Source: Lepus europaeus
Taxonomy: Eukaryota; Chordata; Mammalia; Lagomorpha; Leporidae
Direction of reading: 5' to 3'
DNA: 64,000 bases
Assembly: GCF_033115175.1 (NCBI RefSeq)
Contig: NC_084835.1
Location: forward strand, 26,741,858-26,805,857
In this document: one piece after another, positions 49,801 to 61,880 of the stretch
How the letters are laid out: each line of letters begins with the position of its first letter
Numbering within the stretch: position 1 is the stretch's first letter
Program-made: the position numbers and the translations under genes
The notes under the pieces: generated by a model
Databases searched by the model: none
What the model was told of the DNA's origin: nothing
The model's input: the letters and a program-made list of their open reading frames with translations, nothing else

Positions 49801-52800
49801 TGGGCAAACTCAGTTTGGATTTAACCAAAGCTTGTAACCCAACCCTAACGGGAAGAAGAGGTGGGTCAGACAGGGCAACGGGAACATAAAGAGCAGCAAG
49901 ATGGTGACAAGAGCAGGGAGTAGTGATTTCACACAGGGAGGGACAGGGCAGGGACGGCTCAGGAAGACACATGTATGTGTTATTTGATGGAATTATTTTA
50001 GAGGACCTTAAAATTTTTCTTCACAATATTAAAACTTTGTAAGATATTATTTTTAAACATTTATTTATTCATTTGAGAGGCAGAGGCAGGGAGAGAGAGA
50101 GGTCTTCCATCTGCTGGTTCACTCCCTAGATGGTTCCAATGGCCAAAGCTGGGCACATCAGAAGCCAGAAACATCTTCCGGGTCTCCCACACGGGTGCAA
50201 GGGCCCAAGCATTTGAGCCATCTTCTACTGCTATCCCAAGCCATAGCAGAGAGCTGGAGTGGAAGTGGAGCAGCTGGGATTTGAACCAGCATCCATATGG
50301 ACTGCTGGCACTGCAGGTGGAGGCTCAACCTACTACGCCACAGTGCTGGCCCATTTAATATTATTGAACCACCAAAAATAACTATGGGGAATGGACGTCT
50401 AGCCTAGTGGTTAGGTTGCCCACATCTCACGTCGGAGAACTTGGGTTCCATTCCTGGCTCTTGCTCCTGACTCCAGCTTCCTTCTGAATGCAGACTGTGG
50501 CTCAAGTAACTGAGTTCCTATGGGAGATCTGGATTGTGTCCCAGGCTCCTGGCTCTCGGCCTGGCACAGCCCCAGCTGCTGCAGCATCTGAAGAGTGAAC
50601 CAGTAGACTAAAGCTCTCTGTCTCTGTTTCTGCTTTTCAAACACACGTTTTGAAATTACAAAATGTCAAATTCATAATGATTTCTGTTAATAAGAAAAAC
50701 AAAACAAATAAGCCTGTAAAACTAACTTAGCCACTAGCAAATTAACTTCTGCATTAACTGCATTTATTTTCCTCTGGACCACTTTGGGACAATCAGCAAG
50801 GTGTTCATCTGGGCTGAGTGAAGTGATGGGATCAGGAGCAAGGGAGGCCCGGTGGGGGTCGCGCGGGGCTCTCACCGGGGGGAAGCACCTCTGCGGAGCA
50901 GCTTCAGCACCACACTGTTTGAGGTAGTCGGCCCAGTCAAAGTCCTGGCTCGGGTAGCCTGGGTGGGGACAAAAGCACAGTGATCACACCACACGCACCT
51001 GCCTGGGGTGCACGCATGACTGGCAGTGCTGCCAACGTGAGGCAACTCCCAGCCAGGGTTACGGCAGATGGCACGCAGGAAGTGAAGCCCTCTCACCAGC
51101 AGTTTGCTGGGGAACCATCTACACACCACCAGCCAACAATGAGACTTGCTGATACACAAAACCATAAAGAGTGACACTTTCCAGGTTAATTTACAAAATA
51201 TTTAAAACTTCAGGCAAGCCCAACTAAGTCATAACTACAAGCCCTGAGGAAAAGGTCAAAGAGTCTATTTTACGGCTGTAAACACCATGCAAGCCAGCAG
51301 CTGCTTCCTAACCAGGGCCTCTGTGTCCCACTTCCCTCTGAAGAGCGCCCCCCCACCCTGCCCTGGCAAGGCCGACACCTGAGATGACCAGGACTGCACC
51401 CTCCGGCTCCGGGTGGACGGCCTCTTCTCACAAGACAGCTCCCGTGCCCCCTGTGCCTGCAAGCCCCACCCGCACGCTGCGGTACAGACCCCCGGTGCTC
51501 ACGAAGGCATGGGTGTCAGAGCACAAGGAGGAACACCTTCTAGAGAAGGGCCGCAGCTTGACGGACAGCTCTGGAACATGCAACTACGCGGAGCCCGGAA
51601 GCATCAGACGTGCTGGGGCATCTGTCAGGGATGCGCCCCCCCAGGGAACAGCTCAAAGCAGTAGCAGTGCACACCCGGAGGGGGGATGATGTGGACCCCG
51701 TTCTTCAGACCCCACTGCACAGGAAAGATGCCGGGACTGTTGACGTGGCACACGAACGACCGCCGCACGTGCTCCTCCGGCCGCAAGTCGTCCATCTCCA
51801 CCAGAAAGTACTTGTCGTCGAACACCTGCGCGTGAGCAGACAAGACACATGGCTTCACATGCACGTATGCACACTCTGCCTGGAGCAAACACGCCACCAG
51901 AGTTCACAGTCACTGGGCGTTATCACGGCCGCTCAACTCAACGTTTGCGTGAGGAACGATTTTATTTTATGTATTTATTTTTAAAGATTTATTTTATTGT
52001 TTTCTCAGGCAGAGTTACAGAGACAGAAAGAAAGAGAAATCCTCCCTTGCTGGTTCACTCCTCAAATAGCTGCAATGGCCCAGGGCTGGGCTAGGGTGAA
52101 GCCAGGAGCCTGAACTCCATCCAGATCTCCCACGTGGATGGAAGGGGCGCAGGGACGTGGGCCATCTTCTGCTGCTTTTCCCAGGCGCCTTAGCAGGGAG
52201 CTGCATGCGAAGTGGAGCTGCTGGGACTTGAACCAGCACTCATATGGGAAGCCAGTGTCCCAGACAGCAGCTTAACCCACTGTACCACAATGCCAGCCCG
52301 AGGCATTATTTTCATTCCATGCTTTTCATCATGGGCATTTGGCACAGCAGCTTCTGTAGCTGCTTGGGATGCCACACCCCATGTGGGAGTGCCTGACTCA
52401 AAGCACGGCCACTCTGCTTTTGATCCAGCTTCCTGCTCGTGTGCAACCAGTGGATGCTGACTCAACTACCTGCGTCCCTGCCACATGGGAGACCCACATG
52501 GGAGTTCCAAACTCCTGGCTAATCTTATCAACTCCATTTCACAGATTCAAACCCAAGGAGCTCCAAAGAGAATTTAGTTTAAGCTTAGTAAAGAGTCAAC
52601 TATACCAGTTTAAGGGTACTTCAACACATTCAAGCAAAATGGGTTTAAAAGGTAAGTTTAGGGACCAGGGTTGCAGTGCAGCAGGTTAAGCCCTGGCCTG
52701 CAATGCTGGTGTCACATATCGGAGTGACAGTTTGAGTTCCCATTCCTCTGCTTCCAATTCAGCTTCCTACTAATGTGCCTGGGAAGGCAGAGGAAAAATG

Positions 52801-55800
52801 GCCCAAGTATCCTTGTGAGAGACCAGCATGGAGTCTCTGGCTCCTGGATTCAGTTTGGATCAGCCCCAGCTCTTGTAGCCATTTGAGGTGTGAACCAGTA
52901 GGTGGAGGATCTCACATGTGTGCTCTCACTCTCACTCTCGCGTTTCTTGTCACTCTGCCTTTCAAATAAATAAATCTTTTTTTTAAAAAAACTTTTGGTG
53001 AAAAAAAATTGAGATGCATACATACATTTTCTCATAATAAGCATTTTCCATGAACTGGCTAAAGATCCTGCATATGTATAATTTCAAGATTTTAAAAATA
53101 ATTAATTAATTAAAATTATTTCAGGGACAGAGAGAAAGAGAGTTCCCACCCACTGGTTTAACACCCAGATACTTTCAACAGCCAGGACTAGGCCAAGCCA
53201 CAGACAGACACTTGGATCTCCCACCTGAGTGGCAGGGACTCAACCACCTGAGCCATCACTTGATCCTCCCAGGGTGCACACCTGCAGGACGCCGAGACTC
53301 AAACCCAGGCACTCTGACAGGATGCAGGCAGCCCTACCAGCAGCTTAACCACCAGGCCAAACGCCCACCCCTGAGGTCAACAATTTTTAGAACCAAAATA
53401 AACTTATATTTTAATTCTATTTTTCATGAACTTGAAAGATGCTACTATATTAGTTTTTCATGTCCTAACCTAGTTTTTCTTCCTCAAAAAGAAGAGTTTA
53501 TAAGACTGATGCTATGGCACAGCAGGTTAAACCGTCACCTGCAATGCCAGTATCCCATACAGGTGCCAGTTTGAGTCCCAGCTGCTCTACTTCCTATCCA
53601 GCTCCCAGCTCATGCACCTGGGAAAGCAGCGAAAGACAACCCAAGTGTTTGGGACCCTGCCACCCATGTGAGAGACTCAGATGGAGCTCCAAGCTCCTGG
53701 CTTCAGCCTGACTCAGCCCTGGCTGTTGCTGCCATGAACCAGCAGATGGAAGATATATCTATCTCCCCCCCTCCCACACATCCCCCCTACCCCGCTTCCT
53801 CTCCCTCCTTCTCTTTTCCTCTCTCGTAATCTCCCACTCTCTCGCTATAACTCTACCTTTCAAAGAGTGAAATAAATCTTTAAAAAGAAGAAGAAGAGTT
53901 TATGAACCTCCCACAGTTCTCCAGACTCCAGATGGGGCCTTCAGACCCGACCTGCAGGGTCAGATGCCCTCTGCTCAGAGGATAATCTCCCACGACAAGG
54001 AAAACTTAAATCTCAACAGGTCACATGATGCAGCATTCAACTGACTATTTCTGTAGTCTTGTTCCATTCTGGGTTCCACTTTCAGGCAATGGGTTTCTCT
54101 CCCTTGGCTGTAGTTAATGATTAACTGTACCCTGCTAACCTGTTCAGTTCTTGTAGTTACTCAGAACAAGAGTCTTATTTTTGTCAGTCTCCCAAAGACT
54201 GGACTGCACAGCTGGAGCCCCCTACTTCCAGATCTTATGGCACTAACTGCCCCCTCCCCATGCACCCCCTCATTCCATCAACCCTGCACCCAGCTGGACA
54301 CCAACAACACTCCGTTCATCACAGACTCCATGGTCCCTCTAGAGAGGTGGCACATGTCTCTCTCATTTGTTAAGAAGCCACCTGGGATGTCCTCACTCCA
54401 GACCAGAGTGCCTGGGTTAGAGTCCCAGCTCTGCTCCCAATTCCTGCTTCCTGGAAAGCAGCTGGGGTGGCTCAGGTTCTTGGGTGATTGCCACCCACAT
54501 AGGAGACTTGAACGGAGTTCCTGGCACCTGCTTCAGCCTGTCCTACTCCTGGCTGTTGCAGGCATTTGGGAAGTGAACCAGGGGATGGGGTGCATGTCTG
54601 TCTTCCTTTCAAATAAAGTAAATAAAACTTTTTGAAACTCTCTCTAGTCATAAACATTAGGCCTTCCCTAAAGCATGTACGCCCACCTTTCTCGTGCCCA
54701 GGTCATGGTCTTGGGTTGGCTGGGACTAGCAGCTCTGAGGAAGGAATGGGTCACAGAGAACTGGACAATACAAACATAAAGCGTGCGCAGAGATACGCCA
54801 GGCTCACAACAACGCACCGGACTCAGAGCTGGAGGTCGAAACTCTACCAATTTTCCAAACCAGTCACCCAGACAGGGATCCTACCAACATTGTGGCTGCA
54901 TTTTACCTTAACAACGGTTGCAGGAGAGATCCCAAAAGGAGACCAGGGGTCCACAGCTTCCAATTTCATATTTACAGAGAATGTATGAACATCAATAATT
55001 GGTTTGTCCTGAATACAAACACCAAAAGAGAATAAAAATAATTTTTGTATCACTTTTATACTCACACACGGCTGAGTCCTACTCTAAGTACTCAAAGCAC
55101 TGGCGCTGCCCGGCAGCTGGCAAGCCCTGTAACTCCTCCCCCTGGAAGAACGGGACAGCGAATGTGGTCCTGCTATTCTGCACTCGGAACAGGGGACATC
55201 TGGAGAAAAAACAAACTGATTTTACCTCAACTTATTTTATAGTAGGACCACAAGAACGGAAAAGAAAGATCCAGACAGCTTTGAGAGAAGTGGGGAAGAA
55301 AGCCTGGCGCTGTTCACAGAAGGCCAGGGCGGCCGCGACTCTGGCCCCGCACCCTCCCAACTCCACGGGGCTCCATGTGCACCCCACGTCCCTACAGTGC
55401 TCTACTCAGCCGCTAAGACCCATCCTCACATGCTTCCACTGTCTACCTTAAACAGGTACGACGGCAGTGGCTCTTCTTCCTCCTCTTTCACTTTGGCCAA
55501 AATATCTCGCCATTCATCTTCATTTTTCAGATGTCTGATGGCTTCGGTGAGACAAGAAGACAAACTTCAGATGAACAGAAACCTGAGCACCCCCGTAAGC
55601 ATATTCCCCACATTCAGCTATTTCCATGGGGACCAGGACAGACTCGAGCCTTCCACTTCCGCCACATTCCCCCTCAGAGCTCGGCCTGTCCTGCTCAGGG
55701 CCCGGACAGTCAAGCTGTGCAGAAACACCGACAAGAGGTTCCCAGGACGGCCATAGGACGCCCACCGTCCCCACACGCCATGTGGGCACGTCACCATGAA

Positions 55801-58800
55801 CACAAACTCCTTTACACAGAGACTCACTTCAGTGTTCCTGGTATTTCTTTCCAATCAGCACCTGGCTGTGAACCCAAGTTGCCACACATACCTATCCGAT
55901 GCTGCCCAGAAGATTCTGACTTTATTTTGGTAAGAGGTAGCAGAGGTTGGGCCAAAATCTTTGAGGTATATCAATACGTGTGGGAAATTATAGAAGCAAT
56001 AAAATCAAAAGGAAAACAGGAGCTTAATTTAACAACTCCACATACACTTTTTGCAATAAATTATGTGAACGAACAAAAGCTTTCAGAATACAGAGCACAA
56101 TGCACTTCTCAGCCCCACAGATGTTAATAATGATACAGTGCTGCTGTACCAGCTACAAGAAAAGCATTACTCTTCACCTGATGGGGGCTGCAGCTCATAG
56201 CCCTGCTGAGCGGCCCAGCCAACATGATGAAGGAAGGGGTCCAGGTAATACAGCCAATGCTCAAAATCGCCAGAACCCTCCAGCCCCTCGTAGCGCAGCC
56301 TCAGCCTGCCCCCAATGTTCTCTGCCACAGTCACGATCCAGGTGCTGAGAGAGTCGCGGAAAGCCTGGCACTCCAGCCGGGACCCGGGGGCGATGAGATC
56401 TAGCGGGTTCCTGCCATTACGGAGCTGGGGTCAAACAGCAAAATGGAGAATTAAGATAAACATAATATTTTTTTAAAGTCAAGTCCTAAATGATCTCAAA
56501 CCAGCCTAGTTCTAAATGACCTCAAACTAACCTATCCAAAGCCAATGACATCGTTATATTCCTAAAGCTGTACCTACAAAATTTGTATTCATTAAATAAA
56601 AGCTTTCTAAAAACTAATAATAATTTTTTTTTTTTTCCACAGGCAGAGTGGACAGTGAGAGAGAGAGACAGAGAGAAAGGTCTTCCTTTTTCCGTTGGTT
56701 CACCCCCCAATGGCCGCTGCAGCCAGTGCACCGCGCTGATCCGAAGCCAGGAGCCTCTCCTGGTCTCCCATGGGGTGCAGGGCCCAAGCACTTGGGCCAT
56801 CCTCCACTGTACTCCCGGGCCATAGCAGAGAGCTGGACTGGAAGAGGAGCAACCAGGACAGAATCCGGCACCCCGATTGGGACTAGAACCCGGTGTGCCG
56901 CTGCCGCAGGCGGAGGATTAGTCTGTTGAGCTATGGCGGTGCTGGCCAAAAACTAATAATAATTTTAAAAAGCCAGTGACACTGAATTATCTCCTATTAT
57001 ACAATCTTCTCATAGCATTATTTATAAGTGACATTAAGATATTTATCTTACAGAAAATCTACCTTTACCTAACGCAATAAAATTATTCTAACAGCTTTTT
57101 ATCACCAGGACTATTTTAGCTCCATTTAGTAAGAAACTTTAAAATATCATCATTACTTTATCTCTGATTATAAAAGTAAATAAAATCAACCATAAAGAAA
57201 AAAATCAAACATGACAAAAGTCAGAGTTCCCCACATCCGCCGTGTAACAAAGAATCACAAAAACACGGAGCAGGCTCTCCCGCCAAGTCTACCTGCTCCA
57301 CCAGTCTGTCCCTCTGCTTCCCGCCCCTGTTTTTTTTGAAACTGAGAACGCTGTATACTGTTTTTCACTTGATACATCATCATTATCATGGCTCTCTTTC
57401 TATTACAGTCGATATAAATGCTCCTTGTCTTATAAACTGTTTCATGGTATCCTAGTGGAAATGGGAAATAATTTATCCACCTATCTACTGCTAGCATTTC
57501 AGTTTTTCTGTATTTTTTTTGTTTGTTTGTTTTTTACTCATTTCACAACAATGTTCTAATGAGCACAGTAAGAACTTCAGATTACACTGAAGGAAACTTC
57601 GTACTCTCACTGTCCGGGTAGATATTAAAAACCACAACACAGAATGAAAAAACAGTCACTCCACAGTTACCACTTAATCGTTTCTCATTACTCAACCTGA
57701 CGTGTTTTCCAGCAGAAGCTGTGCTGCGACACAGTCTCAGACGAAAAAAGAACATGAGACAAGTGGAGGCACGCGTCCCTGCTGAAGGCACCACCGCAGG
57801 GGTGCTGCAGAGCGGAGCGTCCAGTAACTGGTTCCGAGATGGTCCATCTATACTATCCTGAGTGTGGGGCATGTTCCAGGCCCCAGGGCCCAGCCAGGCC
57901 TTATGAAAAGAGATGGGCCGGCACTGTGGCGGAGCCGGTAAAGCCGCCACCTGCAGTGCCAGCATCCCATATGGGCGCTGGTTCGAGTCTTGGCTGCTCT
58001 ACTTTCAATCCAGCTCTCTGCTACAGCCTGGGAAGGCAGTACAAGATGGCCCAAGTCCTTGGGCCCCTGAACCCGCGTGGGAGACCCAGAAGAAGCTCCA
58101 GTTCCTGGCTCCGGATCAGCACAGCTCCGGCCGTTGCGGCCAACTGGGGAGTGAACCAGCGGATGGAAGACCTCTCTCTCTGCCTCTCCTTGTCTCTCTG
58201 TGTAACTCTTTCATTTAAATAATAAAACAAAATTAAAAGAAAAAGAAAAAATAAAGAACAGCTTGAAACAGACTGATTACCAACCACCAGTCAATACTTA
58301 CAAAGGGATGTGAATGGATCACAGAATTAAATGTAAGAGCTAAAACCATGAAGCCCTTAGAAGAAAATATAAGAGCTACTCCATCTTACCCTGGGTTAAG
58401 CAAAGCCTTCTTTTATATAATATCAAAAACACAAGCAACAAAAGAAAAAAAAAGATAAATTGAACTACATAAAAATAAAAAAAAAATCATGCTACAAATG
58501 ATAAAAAAGACAACCCATAGAATGAGAAGAAATATTTGCAAATCATAAATCTCATCTGTAATTATATCCAGAAAGCATAAATAACTCTTTTTTTGGGGGG
58601 GGGGTATCGTTTTAATTTAATTGGAAGATTCTCGAGAAAACCCCTGTGGATGAACTACAGCTCCCATTGGTCCATTTCTTGCTCTGACTTCATAAGGCAC
58701 CACTGTTAGGAAAGTTGTATTATTACACAGTCCCTGGCTGGGCTGTGATTGGTCCATTTCTTGCTCTGATCTCACAAGGCGCCATTCTGTGAGGTGAGCC

Positions 58801-61800
58801 CCCAAAAAGTATATATAGCCGCTGCAGGGGCCTAGATTTTTGTCCGCCTTACCCAGAGAGCACTCTTTTTGTGATCTGTGTAACTAGGACCGCAACTAGC
58901 CCTTTGCGCTCATTGCTGTTGCTTGTGCTTTTTCTTGGTTGTTTGTTTCTGGGTCTATTTGGTTTTTGCTTTTTCCCCATTTTGGTTAGTTTGTTGTTTT
59001 CCTCCTCGTTGTTGTTTTGCCCATTTGGCCTTTTTTTTGCAGTTTTCTTTATTTTGGCTTCCCCCACTCTAGTCAGCTAGCACACTCAGAGTATCAGCGT
59101 TCGAGGATTTAGTGGCTTTTCCTCTTTGTTGTTTTCTGCTTTATTGAGATAGAATTGCGGCTTTGCCTCTAGAGTAGTGAGAGTAGTTGGTGCTGTGTCT
59201 TAGTCAGCTGGGTAGTCAGTCCCCCGTGGTCCCTTTGTGTTGTAGGTAGTGCAGTGAGGGTCCGTGATTAGCTAGTGTGTGTCAAGCGAGTTAGGGAGTC
59301 GAGAGAGCGTAGTTAGGTGACGGGCATCATGGAAGGCCCCTTGGACTTCCATCCTCCTCTGGACGGGTTCCGCTTCGTGGACGTGCTCAGCCGGGGCGGC
59401 TTCGGCCTGGTGAAGCTGGCCCGGCACCTGGCGTCCGGCAAATACGTGGCCGTAAAGATCCTCCTGCAAGACGCCTCTCCCAGCAGCCCGCTGTCCGCGC
59501 ATGGGGAAGCGGCCATCCTGAGGAGCCTGCGGCACAAGAACATCGTGCGGCTGCTGGCGGAGCGGCACACCAGGACGCACCTGTTCCTGGTCATGGAGCT
59601 GGCGACCAAGGGCTCGCTGGAGAGCTACGTGCTTGAGCAGGGCGGCCTGGTCGAGGCCGAGGCCAGGACCCTGTTCGGCCAGGCGCTGGCCGCCGTGAGC
59701 TACTGCCATGGCCAGCGCGTGGCACACCGGGACCTCAAGCTGGGCAACCTGCTGCTGGATGCCCACCTGAACCTCAAGCTGGCGGACTTCGGCCTGAGCC
59801 TGCGGCTGGAGCAGGGCACGCTGGTAAGGGGCTTCTGGGGGACCCCCGAGTACTGCGCCCCCGAGCTTTTCCTCGGGGAGGCCTACGACCCCTTTAAGGC
59901 CGACCTGTGGAGCCTGGGGGTGGTGCTGTTTGCCATGCTGGCGGCCAAGCTGCCCTTCCGCGGCAAGGACACGGAGGAGCTGCAGGACACGGTGCTGTGT
60001 GGCTGCTACATGCTGCCGTGTGCCGTCAGCCTGGCCCTGCAGGAGCTGCTGGCCTGGCTGCTCACTGTCGACGCCTCGGGGAGGCCCAGTGCGGAGGATG
60101 CCAGGACCCACTGGTGGTTCGGCCCCGGCCGAGAAGCCGCCCAGGAGGACGAGGAGGACACTGTCACCCTGCTGCAGCCCCTGGGTGTTCCCCGGGACTC
60201 GGAGGCCAAGGAGTACCTGGTGGGCCTCGGCCTGCTGCCAGGCACGGGGACCGAGGGGACGCCAGGCCCTCAGCCCTGCGGCCCCGAGGCCTTGCCCGAG
60301 TCCTTACAGGGCGGGGAGCAGCACCCCATAGAGAAGGACCCCTTGTCTCTGGTGTCAGTGTCCTGTGACAGCATGTCCGTCGACGTTTCCTCCGCACGAA
60401 GCGACTCCTCCGAGGCCTCCAGTGAGTCTTGCCCTCCCCCCTGCCTCGGGGCCTCCAGCAGCTGAGCCCAAGGCCCCCTGAGGTGACCCCACTCTTGACT
60501 CTCTCCTACCAGGCCAGCCACAGCAGCAGTGGAACCCGGCTTCCAGCGCCGCCCCCGACTCCTCCCAGGCCTCCAGTGAGTTGCCCTCTCCCCACATCCC
60601 CTGCCACTTCGGGGCCTCCAGGAGCTGAGCCCAAGGTCCCCTGAGGTGACCCACACTTGACTCTCTCCTACCAGGCCAGCCACAGCAGCAGTGGAGCCCT
60701 GCTCCCAGCGCAGCCCCCGACTCCTTCCAGGCCTCCAGTGAGTCTTGCCTTCTCCTCACATCCCCTGCCACTTTGGGGCCTACAGGAGCTGAGCCCAAGG
60801 TCCCCTGAGGTGACCCACACTTGACTCTCTCCTACTAGGCCAGCCACAGCAGCAGTGGAGCCCTGCTCCCAGCGCAGCCCCCGACTCCTCCCAGGCCTCC
60901 AGTGAGTTGCCCTCTCCCCACATCCCCTGCCACTTTGGGGCCTATAGGAGCTGAACCCAAGGCCCCCTGAGGTGACCCACTCTTGACTCTCTCATACCAG
61001 GCCAGCCTCAGCAGCAGTGGAGTCCTGCTCCCAGCGCCACCCCTCAGCCAGCCTCCAAAGCGTCGCCCTCCAGCCCCAGTACCGGGAGCCGCATGGACCT
61101 CACAGAGCCAGAAGCCGCCGCAGCAGCCCATGAGCCCGAGGACTCTGGGACCGCAGCCACCGCTGACAGCACAGACACCAAGGCCAGCGCCCAGGGCAAG
61201 AGGCAGGGCCGGCGCGGGGTCGGCAGGAGGATCCTCCGGTTCCTGCTGAGGGCGTGCTGCATCCTGCCGTCCCGAGGGAGCAGCCCTGGCCGCTGCTGCA
61301 GAGTGGTCCCCAAGTAGCCTCGCTCAGCCCCAGCCACCAGGAGCAATCCGCGGGCTGAGCCCACTGAAAGTTTTTCTATTCTAAGCATTTGCAAATGCTT
61401 CCCATGAATAAACTTCACCATGTGTGCATGGCTTTGGTCCCGTGTGATGTTTGGGTCCCTGTGTGCACCTTGGGGAGGTGATGGAGGTGACGGGCGGGTG
61501 GCTCTCACAGAAAGACAAACGCTGGGCGATCTCCCTGTGTGGGGATCACAGAAGGGGTGACATCATAGAAGTAGAGCCTAGAGTGACGGATCCCTGAGCC
61601 TGGGCTGGGGGAGGAGGGAGGGAGAGTCAGAGCTTCCATAGTGGCACAGGCACACGGGGGTTGGGGTCTGATGAAAAGTTGACGAACCAGGAGAAGAAGA
61701 AAATGGATCTGAAGCGCTGATGCCTCCTGGACCCTGGGGTGAAGCTGAACTTGACGCTCTAGCCTGCCAGGGCTTTCCGGGGACAAGCCCATGAACTCCT

Positions 61801-61848
61801 TTTCTTTCTTTCTTTTTTTTTTATTTTTTGACAGGCAGAGTGGACAGT

Positions 61849-61880
<32 letters not shown>

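Larger units (their letters stand above)
48200..49985 (+). mobile_element. Ancient LINE-like repeat interrupted by two SINEs
   Basis: At 48,710-49,235 the text GAGAAAATTTCCCAGCAGAG, AAGATTCTAGAACTTTCTGG, AAAAGATCAAGAATAAGAGC and TTCTGAAGCAAACTAATTTC follows a familiar old mammalian repeat, probably L1-related. The flanks at 48,200-48,510 and 49,560-49,985 probably belong to it. Identification is from memory and approximate. Confidence 0.4.
60422..61000 (+). repeat. Tandem exon-intron array in the kinase gene
   Basis: Near-identical units have donors at 60,422, 60,576, 60,738 and 60,902 (spacing 154, 162 and 164 bp) and acceptors ending at 60,512, 60,674, 60,838 and 61,000. Each intron is 91-101 bp and carries the same branch-point-like CTTGACTCTCTC and a CTACCAG, CTACTAG or ATACCAG acceptor. 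Each internal exon is exactly 63 bp. Confidence 0.92.

Noticed and set aside
59272..60111. A 279-codon minus-strand frame opposite the kinase
   Set aside because: It is Gln/Ala/Leu-rich, a typical shadow of a GC-rich coding strand, with no homology.
60422..61000. Reading the tandem array as a plain noncoding minisatellite
   Set aside because: Constant 63-bp segments, preserved splice sites and a shared open frame across all units and the last exon are hard to explain without coding function; transcript data are still required.
60270..61131. Minus-strand frames repeating a Gly/Trp/Ser-rich motif
   Set aside because: They mirror the tandem array on the other strand; the plus-strand exon structure explains the sequence better.
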